Below, one piece after another: positions 35,104 through 45,300 of a DNA stretch of 64,000 bases. Origin of the DNA: an uncultured Aquimarina sp. (GTDB taxonomy: Bacteria > Bacteroidota > Bacteroidia > Flavobacteriales > Flavobacteriaceae); NCBI GenBank assembly GCA_937958985.1, contig CALGLV010000014.1, positions 1 through 64,000 of the forward strand. The letters are read 5' to 3'. The position numbers and the translations under genes were made by a program. The notes under the pieces were generated by a model. It ran no database searches. It worked only from the letters and a program-made list of their open reading frames with translations, and was not told where the DNA came from. How positions within the stretch are numbered: the first letter of the stretch is position 1; the number at the start of each line of letters is the position of its first letter.

Positions 35104-35140
35104 AAAAATCCCTTGATCTAAATTAGATCAAGGGATTTTT
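35104..35140 (-). terminator. Terminator of the respiratory operon
   Basis: Stem AAAAATCCCTTGATCTAA/TTAGATCAAGGGATTTTT (35104-35121 and 35123-35140; the top few pairs form the loop). It lies 23 bases beyond the ctaD stop on the minus strand. Confidence 0.88.
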
Positions 35141-35163
35141 TATAATTAAAGCAAACTAATGAA

Positions 35164-36948
35164 TTAGTGATGAAGTTCAACTTCACCTTCTTGCATTGGA
35201 GTAACTTGTGTGGCGTAATCTTGTCCTGGAATTACATATTCACCATTTTCATTTGTCTTACTGTAATCATAAGGCCAACGATAAACAGTTGGCAACTCAC
35301 CAGGCCAGTTTCCGTGTATGTGTTCTACTGGGGTAGTCCACTCTAAAGTGGTAGATTTCCAAGGATTCTGTACTGCTTTCTTACCATAAAACATCGAGTG
35401 GATAAAATTGTATAAGAAAAACAATTGACCAAAAGCTGTAAATAAAGCGAAATAAGTAATCAATTTATTAGTGTCCGCTAAATCATCAAAGTATGGGAAG
35501 TTCGTATATGTATAATATCTACGTGGTAAACCTGCCATTCCAACAAAATGCATTGGGAAAAACACCCCATAAGCACCTATAGCTGTTATCCAAAAATGAA
35601 CATAACCCAAATTCTTATTCATCATTTTACCATACATCTTAGGGAACCAATGATAAACACCAGCAAATAAACCGTAAAGTGCAGATATACCCATTACTAA
35701 ATGAAAGTGAGCAACAACAAAATAAGTATCATGTACATTAATATCTAAAGTACTATCTCCAAGAATAATTCCTGTAAGTCCACCTGTAATAAAAGTTGAA
35801 ACTAAACCTATGGAAAATAACATCCCAGGATTAAACTGAAGATTACCTTTCCATAAGGTAGTTATGTAGTTAAATGATTTTACAGCTGAAGGGATAGCAA
35901 TTAATAATGTTGTAAAAGTAAATACAGACCCAAGGAATGGATTCATACCCGATACAAACATGTGATGACCCCAAACTATAGTGGATAAAAAAGCAATACC
36001 AATAATTGAACCAATCATAGCGCGGTAACCAAAAATTGGCTTACGCGAATTAGTTGCAATAACTTCTGAAGTAATACCCAATGCAGGTAATAATACAATA
36101 TAAACTTCAGGGTGTCCTAAAAACCAAAATAAATGTTCGAACAATACAGGTGAACCACCTTGATTGTGTAAAACTTCACCTTGAATAAAGATGTCTCCTA
36201 AGAAGAAAGATGTACCAAAACCTCTATCCATTATCAACAATAACGCTGCAGATAATAAAACCGGGAAAGATACCACACCAATAATAGCTGTTACAAAGAA
36301 AGCCCAAATTGTTAATGGCAATCTTGTCATAGACATTCCCTTAGTTCTTAAGTTAATAACTGTTACAACATAGTTTAATGACCCCATTAATGAAGAAGCT
36401 ATAAAAATAGCCATTGAAGTTAACCATAATGTCATCCCTAAACCAGAGCCCGGCATTGCCTGAGGCAATGCACTTAGTGGCGGATAAATTGTCCATCCTG
36501 CAGCAGCTGGACCAGCTTCTACAAACAATGAAAACACCATAATTATACTACTCAAAAAGAATAACCAGTAAGATACCATGTTTAAGAAACCAGAAGCCAT
36601 ATCTCTAGCTCCTATTTGCAATGGAATAAGTAAGTTACTAAATGTACCACTTAAGCCAGCAGTCAATACGAAAAATACCATAATAGTACCATGTATTGTC
36701 ACCAATGCTAAATACACATTAGGATCCATAACACCTTCTGGCGCCCATTTCCCTAACAATACCTCAAATACTCCGAAAGATTGCTCTGGCCATGCTATTT
36801 GCATTCTAAATAGTAATGACATTGCAATACCAATAATTCCCATTAACAAACCAGTAATCAAATACTGTTTAGAAATCATTTTATGGTCTTCACTGAAAAT
36901 ATACTTTGTAATAAAAGTTTCTTTGTGATGTCCGTGTGCTCCTGACAT
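35164..36948 (-). CDS. ctaD: Cytochrome c oxidase subunit I (aa3 type)
   Basis: This 594-residue protein has twelve membrane helices and carries the low-spin heme and the heme-CuB centre that reduces oxygen to water while pumping protons. Heme and copper ligands are visible: TIHGTIM in helix II; GHPEVY with the CuB histidine, the proton-channel Glu and the crosslinking Tyr; WGHHMF with two CuB histidines; and VAHFHL with the two heme histidines. GHPEV places it in the A1 group of heme-copper oxidases. The termini are His-rich (AHGHHKE at the start, VELHH at the end). It is the last gene of the alternative complex III operon; subunits III and IV are not in the window. Confidence 0.97.
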   Translation of the reverse strand: MSGAHGHHKETFITKYIFSEDHKMISKQYLITGLLMGIIGIAMSLLFRMQIAWPEQSFGVFEVLLGKWAPEGVMDPNVYLALVTIHGTIMVFFVLTAGLSGTFSNLLIPLQIGARDMASGFLNMVSYWLFFLSSIIMVFSLFVEAGPAAAGWTIYPPLSALPQAMPGSGLGMTLWLTSMAIFIASSLMGSLNYVVTVINLRTKGMSMTRLPLTIWAFFVTAIIGVVSFPVLLSAALLLIMDRGFGTSFFLGDIFIQGEVLHNQGGSPVLFEHLFWFLGHPEVYIVLLPALGITSEVIATNSRKPIFGYRAMIGSIIGIAFLSTIVWGHHMFVSGMNPFLGSVFTFTTLLIAIPSAVKSFNYITTLWKGNLQFNPGMLFSIGLVSTFITGGLTGIILGDSTLDINVHDTYFVVAHFHLVMGISALYGLFAGVYHWFPKMYGKMMNKNLGYVHFWITAIGAYGVFFPMHFVGMAGLPRRYYTYTNFPYFDDLADTNKLITYFALFTAFGQLFFLYNFIHSMFYGKKAVQNPWKSTTLEWTTPVEHIHGNWPGELPTVYRWPYDYSKTNENGEYVIPGQDYATQVTPMQEGEVELHH

Positions 36949-37059
36949 AGTTTATACTTTTTATATAAGTTTTTATACTTTGTAAATATCTAATAAAGTT
37001 GGGACAACATTTCTAAAACAATTTATAAATGTTATACCAACCTAAGTAATTTGTACTAA

Positions 37060-38118
37060 TTATTTGGCTACAACTTGTTTAAAAGTCTTCTGTTTAGCCA
37101 TCCATTTGTTGTAATCTTCTTCAGACTCAACAATGATTTTCATTTGCATATTGTAATGAGATACACCACAAATTTTATTACACAACAAGTAATAATCAAA
37201 TTCATAAGGCTCTAAAGCTTCTTCTCCTTTAGCAATTAACTCCTTACTGTTCTTTCTTCTAATAGTATTTATAGTCTGCACCTTTTCAACCATAAAATTG
37301 GTTTGACGCATCTCTTCTGTAGTCTTAATTGGAGTGTATGAAAACTCGGTAATCATACCAGGCACCACATTCATTTGAGCTCTAAAGAAAGGCATATATG
37401 CTGAATGAAGCACATCTTGTGAACGCATTTTGAAAACGACTTTACGTCCAACAGGTAAATGCAACTCATTAGTAACCACATCATCCATTGCATAACTATC
37501 ACTAGCATCAATACCTAAAGTATTTACTCCTTCAATAAAACGAACATTTGCTTTTCCTAATTCATTATCTGAACCTGCATATCTAGCTCTCCAATCAAAC
37601 TGATAAGCGTACAACTCAATCATTAATGGATCGTCCTCATCATTAACATCCATTATATCTGTCCAAGTGTATAATCCGTAGATTATTAAACCTGCAAGGG
37701 TTACAATAGGAATACCTGTCCAAACTGCTTCTAATAAATTATTATCTGCAAAGAAAGTAGCTTTATTTTCTTTTCTTCCTCTATATTTAAAAGCAAAGAA
37801 ATGCAATAAAAACTGAGTAATTACCTGAACAAACATGATTAAAACTACCGATATCAACATTAAAACATCGTAATCTTTACCATGCTCTGAAGCTGTTTCT
37901 GGTAAAAAATAACTTCTGTAAGCAACAAAACAATAGATTGTCATGGCATACATTGCTATAACAAAATACAACATGTACTTACCTTGAGCTTGATTATCAC
38001 TATCGTTAGCAACCTGTGTACTATCCGTTTTACCTTGAGATAATCTGAATATTTTAGACAATTGCCAAAAAGTTATTCCTAATAATGCTACTACTAATAA
38101 GACTAAAAAAACTGTCAT
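37060..38118 (-). CDS. ctaC: Cytochrome c oxidase subunit II with CuA site
   Basis: This 352-residue protein has four predicted membrane helices (about 2-21, 48-67, 85-110 and 128-148), two more than the textbook subunit II. They precede a periplasmic cupredoxin domain. The CuA ligands are the histidine in QDVLHSAY and C313, C317, H321 and M324. The loop reads C-N-K-I-C, so lysine stands where mitochondrial-type enzymes have glutamate. The aromatic electron-entry patch is YQFDWRARY. It should take electrons from the c-hemes of alternative complex III. It lies between actF and ctaD in the operon, without attached cytochrome c. Confidence 0.96.
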   Translation of the reverse strand: MTVFLVLLVVALLGITFWQLSKIFRLSQGKTDSTQVANDSDNQAQGKYMLYFVIAMYAMTIYCFVAYRSYFLPETASEHGKDYDVLMLISVVLIMFVQVITQFLLHFFAFKYRGRKENKATFFADNNLLEAVWTGIPIVTLAGLIIYGLYTWTDIMDVNDEDDPLMIELYAYQFDWRARYAGSDNELGKANVRFIEGVNTLGIDASDSYAMDDVVTNELHLPVGRKVVFKMRSQDVLHSAYMPFFRAQMNVVPGMITEFSYTPIKTTEEMRQTNFMVEKVQTINTIRRKNSKELIAKGEEALEPYEFDYYLLCNKICGVSHYNMQMKIIVESEEDYNKWMAKQKTFKQVVAK

Positions 38119-38153
38119 TATAATTTTTTAAATTTTAATTCTTAATAACTTTC

Positions 38154-39509
38154 TTAATAATGAAAATGCTTACTCTCTCCTACTAATGGATTTCCTTTAG
38201 CTTCCAATGGAGATTTAGTCAATGCATTGAACACAACATATATAAATATTCCTAAAAACAAAAACAATGCTCCGATTTCTGCTGAACCAATAAACCAAGA
38301 CTTCCCAACAGTTGCAGGCATCACCATATTAAACACATCTAAATAATGTCCTAAAAGGATTACTATACCAGCTATTACAATTAACCAATTAATACGCTTA
38401 AAATCTGTGTTTATCAAAACTAATACAGGGAATAAGAAATTCATTGCTACCATACCAAAGAATGGTAATTTAAAATCATTTATTCTTGTGATAAAGTAAG
38501 TCACCTCTTCCGGTATATTAGAATACCATATTAACATAAACTGTGAAAACCATAAGTAAGTCCAGAAAATACTAATACCAAACATAAATTTAGCTAAATC
38601 ATGAATATGGCTATTATTAACTTGTTCTAAATATCCTTGAGATTTTAAAACTATGGTTACCAATGCAATTACAGTAATCCCACTTACAAACATACTAGCA
38701 AAAACATACCATCCGAATAAAGTTGAAAACCAGTGTGGATCAAAACTCATAATCCAATCCCAAGACATCATAGACTCAGTGTAAATGAAAAACACTAAAA
38801 ATATAGCTGAAATCTTAAAATTTTTCTTGTACCATACATTACCTGCTGGCTCTTCATCTTGCTTTAAAGAGTATTTTCTTGAAAAGTGACGGTATAAATT
38901 CCATCCTATTAAGAAAATAGCTGCTCTTACTAAAAACCAACCTGCATTTAACCAACTATGTTTTCCTGCAATTATAGCATCATACGTAGAGCTAGTAGGA
39001 TCAACAACATCATGATCAGCCCAAACAAATAGATGGTTAAAATGTGTTGCAGACAATGCTAGCAATACAAACATTATAATTCCTCCTGGAAGTAAATATG
39101 CCGTAATACCTTCCATTACTCTAAAAAGCAATGGTGACCAACCTGCTTGTGCTGCATGCTGAATAGCATAAAAAGCCAAAGTCCCCAAAGCAATCATAAA
39201 GAAAAAGAATGCAGCTACATAAATTGCAGCCCAAGGTTTATTATGATATTGGTGTAAAATATGCTCATAATGTTCGTTAGAACCGTGTGCATCATGCCCA
39301 CCATGAGACTCTTGACCATGTGCATCATGGCCAACATCTTGCGTAGCTTCAACTTCGTGTCCACCACCATGTGAATCATGTGCCGCTTCAATAGCTTTAA
39401 CATCCTCAATTGAATGCGGACCTGTTGTAAAACCGATAACCAGACCAATAATACCTAATACAACAAATATTAAGGCTACTGATTTTATATTTTTTGATAA
39501 CTTATACAT
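38154..39509 (-). CDS. actF: Alternative complex III subunit ActF
   Basis: This 451-residue protein is one of the two large integral membrane subunits of alternative complex III, related to ActC/NrfD, with about ten membrane helices. The first helix (10-30) is followed by a remarkable His/Gly/Asp-rich loop at residues 44-89 with 12 histidines, before helix two. The characteristic motifs FFIYTESMMSWDWIMSFDPHWFST and WFSQFMLIWYSN (each broken here by neighbouring residues of varied kind) mark the ActF family. It helps form the menaquinol side and proton path of the complex. Gaps are 26 bases to actE and 35 to ctaC. Confidence 0.93.
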   Translation of the reverse strand: MYKLSKNIKSVALIFVVLGIIGLVIGFTTGPHSIEDVKAIEAAHDSHGGGHEVEATQDVGHDAHGQESHGGHDAHGSNEHYEHILHQYHNKPWAAIYVAAFFFFMIALGTLAFYAIQHAAQAGWSPLLFRVMEGITAYLLPGGIIMFVLLALSATHFNHLFVWADHDVVDPTSSTYDAIIAGKHSWLNAGWFLVRAAIFLIGWNLYRHFSRKYSLKQDEEPAGNVWYKKNFKISAIFLVFFIYTESMMSWDWIMSFDPHWFSTLFGWYVFASMFVSGITVIALVTIVLKSQGYLEQVNNSHIHDLAKFMFGISIFWTYLWFSQFMLIWYSNIPEEVTYFITRINDFKLPFFGMVAMNFLFPVLVLINTDFKRINWLIVIAGIVILLGHYLDVFNMVMPATVGKSWFIGSAEIGALFLFLGIFIYVVFNALTKSPLEAKGNPLVGESKHFHY

Positions 39510-39535
39510 AACTTATACTAGTTATTTCTGTTCAA

Positions 39536-40339
39536 TTATTTTTTTCCTAATTCCTTGTGCGAGTGGTGAGATTTTCCTTGTAATAAACCTTTTTTACTAT
39601 AAGAAACTTTCTCTTCGACACCTTTTTTTAATTTAGCATCTACTTCATGTCCATTTTCACTTTTATTTAAATCAATTCCATCTTCATGATGGATAGCATT
39701 ATCTGCTAAATCAACATTAGTTGTTGATTCTGATTTATTTTTAGCTACAACTTTATCCATTCTTTCTGGCTTACCCTCTAAACCAGCTTTAAGACTTTCC
39801 ACGTACTGAGCAATTTGCCAACGCTCTTTAATACTTGTTTGAGAAGCATAAGAACCCATGGAATTTATTCCGTAATACATTACATGATAAATACTACCTT
39901 CCGTGATGGCTCTACCAATATCATCGTAACTAGGAACTCCCAATATTTTTTCAGTCTTTACTAAATGTCCTTTACCATTACCTTTGTCACCATGACAAAT
40001 AGCACAATAAATACTGTATAGTTTTTTACCATTAGCTTTATTGTCTTCAGTATAAGCTAAAGGATTTTTTAATTCGGACTTAGCTGATTGATAGCCTTCG
40101 TTCGAATTTTTATAATCGTACGGCAACCATCCTCTATGAACAGAACCTTCAACAGGCTTTAAAGCCTCTGATGTTCCATTACCTTCAAATATCTTATTTC
40201 CCTCATGAGAACTGTAAGCTTCATAACCTACAGATTCGTACATATTTGGAAAATACTGATAGTTTCTGCTGCGTTTACTATTACAAGAAACTAACGCAAC
40301 TGCTGCTAATGCAATAAATGTTTTGATCGTTATTCTCAT
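39536..40339 (-). CDS. actE: Alternative complex III subunit ActE, monoheme cytochrome c lipoprotein
   Basis: This 267-residue protein has a lipoprotein signal (LVSC, Cys19) and a cytochrome c domain with one heme motif CAICH in YCAICHGDKGNGKGH (near residues 110-125). A methionine ligand probably lies in the GINSMGSYASQ region. The last 65 or so residues are Lys/Glu/His-rich and likely disordered. ActE should be anchored on the periplasmic side and pass electrons from ActA toward the oxidase. It starts two bases after the actD stop. Confidence 0.94.
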   Translation of the reverse strand: MRITIKTFIALAAVALVSCNSKRSRNYQYFPNMYESVGYEAYSSHEGNKIFEGNGTSEALKPVEGSVHRGWLPYDYKNSNEGYQSAKSELKNPLAYTEDNKANGKKLYSIYCAICHGDKGNGKGHLVKTEKILGVPSYDDIGRAITEGSIYHVMYYGINSMGSYASQTSIKERWQIAQYVESLKAGLEGKPERMDKVVAKNKSESTTNVDLADNAIHHEDGIDLNKSENGHEVDAKLKKGVEEKVSYSKKGLLQGKSHHSHKELGKK

Positions 40340-40341
40340 AA

Positions 40342-40872
40342 TTAGTGCGCCTTATCTTTTAAGTTAATTTCCACTGCACCAGTATCACTAAGAAATGCAG
40401 TTAACAAATCTAAATCAGTATCATTTGCATCTACTTCAATCAAAAAGTGATCATCTGTAGTACGCTCATCAGGATTTTCAGCCTTTTTAAAAGGCCATAA
40501 CTTACTTCTCATATAAAAAGTAATAACCATTAAGTGAGCGGCAAAAAATACCGTAAGCTCAAACATAATTGGTACGAATGAAGGTAGATTTTCCAAAAAA
40601 CTAAAACTTGGTTTTCCACCAATATCTTGAGGCCAATCATTTATCATAATGAAATTCATCATGGTAACCGCTACAGTTAATCCAACCAATCCATAAAGGA
40701 ATGAGCAAACTGCTAAACGTGTATGAGCTAATCCCATTAATTTGTCAAGACCATGCACTGGAAAAGGTGTATACACCTCTTCTATGTGATAGTGTTTAAT
40801 TTGCAGTGCTTTTACAGCATCCATTAAAACCTCGTCGTCAAGGTAATAAGCATGAACAACTTTTGAAGCCAT
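40342..40872 (-). CDS. actD: Alternative complex III subunit ActD (DUF3341)
   Basis: This 176-residue protein has two membrane helices (about 57-80 and 98-118) and soluble ends, the DUF3341 layout of ActD. The N-terminal VHAYYLDDEVLMDAVK and YTPFPVHGLDKLMGL segments are typical, the latter just before the first helix. ATG at 40872 is chosen; the longer frame begins at TTG two codons earlier. It is a structural subunit without visible cofactor sites. It lies between actC and actE. Confidence 0.93.
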   Translation of the reverse strand: MASKVVHAYYLDDEVLMDAVKALQIKHYHIEEVYTPFPVHGLDKLMGLAHTRLAVCSFLYGLVGLTVAVTMMNFIMINDWPQDIGGKPSFSFLENLPSFVPIMFELTVFFAAHLMVITFYMRSKLWPFKKAENPDERTTDDHFLIEVDANDTDLDLLTAFLSDTGAVEINLKDKAH

Positions 40873-40893
40873 ATTCAATAGTTAATTTATATA

Positions 40894-42342
40894 TTAATGA
40901 TGATCGTCGTGGCTTTCACCTAACAATTCTACAATTCCCTCTGCTCTTTCGTAAGTTGGTTTCCCAGCTTCTCTAAGCTTCTTATACTTTTCTCCAGAAG
41001 ATTTCAATATCGATTTCACTTCCGCCTGAGCAATTACAGGGAACGTACGTGCATACAACAAAAACAATACGAAGAAGAAACCAATAGTACCTATAAAGAT
41101 ACCTATATCCACAAATGTTGGTGAGAACATAGTCCATGATGATGGTAAGTAATCTCTATGCAATGATGTTACAATAATTACAAAACGCTCGAACCACATT
41201 CCTATGTTTACTACAATAGATATAGCAAATGAAAACAAAATACTTCTTCTTAATTTTGGTATCCACATAAATTGTGGTGAAAATACATTACAACTCATCA
41301 TTGCCCAATATGCCCAAGCATAAGGTCCTGTTGCCCTGTTTAAGAATGCATATTGTTCATACTCTACACCTGAATACCATGCTACAAAAAGCTCGGTTAT
41401 ATAAGCTACACCAACTATAGAACCTGTAATCATGATTACAATATTCATTAATTCGATGTGCTGTAGTGTAATGTAGTTTTCTAGATTTACCACTTTACGC
41501 ATTATAATAAGTAATGTGTTTACCATTGCAAATCCTGAGAAAATAGCCCCTGCAACAAAGTAAGGAGGGAAAATCGTAGTGTGCCAACCAGGAATAACGG
41601 ATGTTGCAAAGTCAAAAGATACAATCGTGTGTACAGAAAGTACTAATGGCGTTGCTAAACCTGCTAATACCAAAGATACTTCTTCGAAACGTTGCCAATC
41701 TTTTGCTCTACCCGACCAACCGAATGATAAAATCCCATAAATCTTTTTAGAAAAAGGAGTTACTGCTCTATCTCGGATCATTGCAAAATCAGGAAGCAAA
41801 CCAGTCCACCAGAAAACTAGCGACACCGATAAGTACGTTGATATTGCAAAAACATCCCAAAGTAGTGGTGAGTTAAAGTTTACCCACAGTGATCCAAATT
41901 GATTTGGTATTGGTAAAACCCAATAAGCCAACCATGGACGCCCCATGTGAATAATAGGAAACAAACCTGCCTGCACTACCGAGAAAATAGTCATCGCTTC
42001 TGCAGAACGGTTAATTGCCATACGCCATTTCTGACGAAATAATAAAAGTACCGCTGAAATTAATGTACCTGCGTGACCAATACCAACCCACCAAACGAAG
42101 TTAGTAATATCCCAGGCCCAACCTACGGTTTTATTTAATCCCCATGTACCGATTCCGGTAGTCACAGTGTAAGTTATACAACCCAACCCCCATGCAAATG
42201 CAATTAGAGCGATTGAAAAAACAATCCACCATTGCTTATTTGCCTTTCCTTCAACAGGAGCAACAACGTCTAAAGTTACATCGTGGTAACTCTTATCGCC
42301 TGTCACAAGAGGTCTTCGTATAGGTGCTTCGTAATGAGACAT
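40894..42342 (-). CDS. actC: Alternative complex III subunit ActC (NrfD-like)
   Basis: This 482-residue integral membrane protein of the NrfD/PsrC family has about ten helices. In alternative complex III ActC pairs with ActB and contains the menaquinol-oxidising site. Family blocks include WVGIGHAGTLISAVLLL, INRSAEAMTIF and the late ERFVIIVTSLHRD segment. The acidic/His C-terminus ends SHDDHH. It starts 32 bases after actB and is followed by actD. Confidence 0.95.
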   Translation of the reverse strand: MSHYEAPIRRPLVTGDKSYHDVTLDVVAPVEGKANKQWWIVFSIALIAFAWGLGCITYTVTTGIGTWGLNKTVGWAWDITNFVWWVGIGHAGTLISAVLLLFRQKWRMAINRSAEAMTIFSVVQAGLFPIIHMGRPWLAYWVLPIPNQFGSLWVNFNSPLLWDVFAISTYLSVSLVFWWTGLLPDFAMIRDRAVTPFSKKIYGILSFGWSGRAKDWQRFEEVSLVLAGLATPLVLSVHTIVSFDFATSVIPGWHTTIFPPYFVAGAIFSGFAMVNTLLIIMRKVVNLENYITLQHIELMNIVIMITGSIVGVAYITELFVAWYSGVEYEQYAFLNRATGPYAWAYWAMMSCNVFSPQFMWIPKLRRSILFSFAISIVVNIGMWFERFVIIVTSLHRDYLPSSWTMFSPTFVDIGIFIGTIGFFFVLFLLYARTFPVIAQAEVKSILKSSGEKYKKLREAGKPTYERAEGIVELLGESHDDHH

Positions 42343-42374
42343 AATATACTATCTAGTTAATTCTATATTAATTA

Positions 42375-45300
42375 TTAAGCTTCTTTTGTATTTCTAACTT
42401 TCACTTGATATTGAACGTTAGGCTTTGTACCTACGCTTTCTAGCAAATGATACATACGATCTCCTTCTAAAGATTTCGCAACGCTACTATCTTTATCATT
42501 GATATCTCCAAATTTAATCGCTCCCGTATTACAAGCATTAGAACATGCAGTAGCAAATTCACCTGTATTCACTGGGCGTCCATCACGTTTTGCATCAAGA
42601 ATTGTTTTTTGTGTCATTTGCATACACATAGAACATTTCTCCATTACACCACGAGAACGTACTGTTACATCTGGATTAACAACCATACGACCTAAATCGT
42701 TGTTCATATGATAATCAAACTCATCGTTTCCATTATATAAGAACCAGTTGAATCGACGCACTTTGTACGGACAGTTGTTTGCACAATAACGCGTACCAAC
42801 ACATCTGTTATACGCCATGTGGTTTTGACCTTGACGACCATGTGATGTTGCAGCCACAGGACATACCGTTTCACAAGGTGCATGATTACAATGTTGACAC
42901 ATTACTGGCTGAAATGCTACTTGAGGATTATCAGATGGCTGTTCCATTTCTCCAAATCCAGACAAACTATCACCTAAACCAGAAAAGTTATCTTTCTTTT
43001 CATTATCTCCCTCAAAAGTTTCTTCCGAAGAATAATACCTATCAATACGTAACCAGTGCATATCGCGTGAACGACGTATCTCTGACTTACCTACAACAGG
43101 CACATTATTTTCTGCATGACAAGCTACAACACAAGCCCCACAACCCGTACAAGCATTCAAGTCAATAGACAAATTGAAGTGATGCCCAACAGTACGATCA
43201 AATTCATCCCACAAATCAACTTCTGGAGAAGTGATTGGTGTTTCTTGATGATCTAAAGAGACCACTGGAACTGGGTTAAATTTTGATTTATCTTTAGTAT
43301 TAAATATCTCTAAAGTAGTTTCTTTTATAATATCACCACGCCCCATTAAAGTACGCTGCAACTGAACACATGCAAACTCATGCTCACCACTAGCCTTTTC
43401 AACCTTAACAGACTGTACAGAATTTTGATTCTTATACAATCCAAAAGCATTAATACCGACTTGCATCTCCTTATTAACACCCTGAGTACGACCGTAACCC
43501 AATGCCAAACCAACAGAACCTTTAGCTTGCCCAGGCTGAATAAGCACAGGCACATTTAAAGTAGCTCCTGCAACAGTAACATTAGCATAACTACCGTTTA
43601 AACCACCATTAGCAACATTGTGATTTTCTATACCCAATTCCTCAGCATCAGCCTTAGACATGGTTAAGTAATTATCCCAAGAAGTACGCGTTAATGGATC
43701 TGGTAATTCTTGCAACCAAGGGTTATTAGCCTGCTGACCATCACCCATCGAAGTCTTGGTATACAATGTCAACTCTAAACCACTTGGCTTAGATATAGTC
43801 AATGACTGAGAAGTAAAATCACCTGCAGTATTTGAGCTATTATGAGAAACAAACACACCATCATGTAAAGCTTGATTAAAAGACTTCCCATTTAGTATGG
43901 ATGTTGACCAATTCTCTTTTATATATTGATCGTAAGCTACATTAGCTCCTAACAATTGCAATAATGTATCTTGGAACTGACGTGTATCAAACAAAGGCCT
44001 AATAGTAGGCTGCGTTAAACCATAATTCCCTTTATTAATTTCAGTATCACCCCAAGCCTCAAGATAATGAGGTGTTGTTGCGACATATTTACAAAGTGAT
44101 GCAGTTTCATTAGCTGTTGAAGCAAAAGAAACAGTTACACCTACCTTTTTCAATCCTGAAACAAAAGCAGCAGTATTCGGCAACGAATAAACAGGATTCA
44201 CACCAGCTATCATTATCGCTCCAACTTCACCTGCATTCATCTCCTTTATCAAAGAAGCCACCTGAGCAGCATCCCCTACAGAAGTAAGCTTCGGAGAAGC
44301 CGTATTTAAAACCTTGCTACCTAAAGCACTATTAATAGCTAAAGCCATTATTTGAGCTGCTTTATCCTGAATACCCGTAATTAAAACACCGGCACTACCA
44401 GAAGCAACCAATTCTTTTGCAATACCGGAAGCAACCTTAGAACTAGCTGAAGAAATATTTACAGAAGTTTTAGTAACAAACCCATAAATACCTAGCAGAA
44501 TTTCTTTCTGAACCGAAGGAGTAACAGGTATACGCTGATCAGCATTCGCTCCAGACAAAGTCATATTAGACTCCACCTGAATGTGACGAGACATTTTTCC
44601 ATCAACAGGAACACGACCTTTAGCATAGCCCGATTCATAACCACCACCTTGCCAGTCACCAATAAAATCAGCACCTATAGCAACAATAATAGAAGCCTTA
44701 GAAAAATCATAATTTCCTAACCCTCTAACTCCATAAACTTCTTGATAAGCCGCTACCGCTTCTGAGTTAGAAACAGTATCATACACCACATGTGAAGCAT
44801 TCGGGTTTTTAGCAAGAAATTCTTTAATTAATTTATCCGTAGAAGGACTCGCAAAAGTTTGCGTTAACAAAACAGTTTTACCAGAAACCTTAGACAAATT
44901 AGTCGATAATTCTCTATCAAAAGTCAACCAATTCGAAACCTTACCATCAATCTGAGGTGCTTTCAAACGATTTGAATCATACATAGAAAGCACAGACGCA
45001 TGTACGCGTGCATTAGCATCTCCACTAACACCCGCTAAACGGTTACTTTCTATTTTTATAGGCCTACCTTCTCTTGTCTTAACCAATACATTTGCAAAAT
45101 CAAAACCATCTGCAATTGTAGTAGCATAATAATTCGCCACACCAGGAACAATTTGCTCCGGCTGAACCACATAAGGGATTGACTTAACCACAGGTCCTTC
45201 ACAAGCCGCAAGCGTTGCTGCTGCTGTACTAAAACCAACGTACTTTAAGAAATCTCTACGTGTTGTAGAAGAATCATCAAGCGCTTCTTTATCTTCTAAA

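Noticed and set aside
42779-43168. A 129-codon plus-strand frame inside actB
   Set aside because: It is the antisense shadow of the iron-sulfur region of actB; composition follows actB codons.
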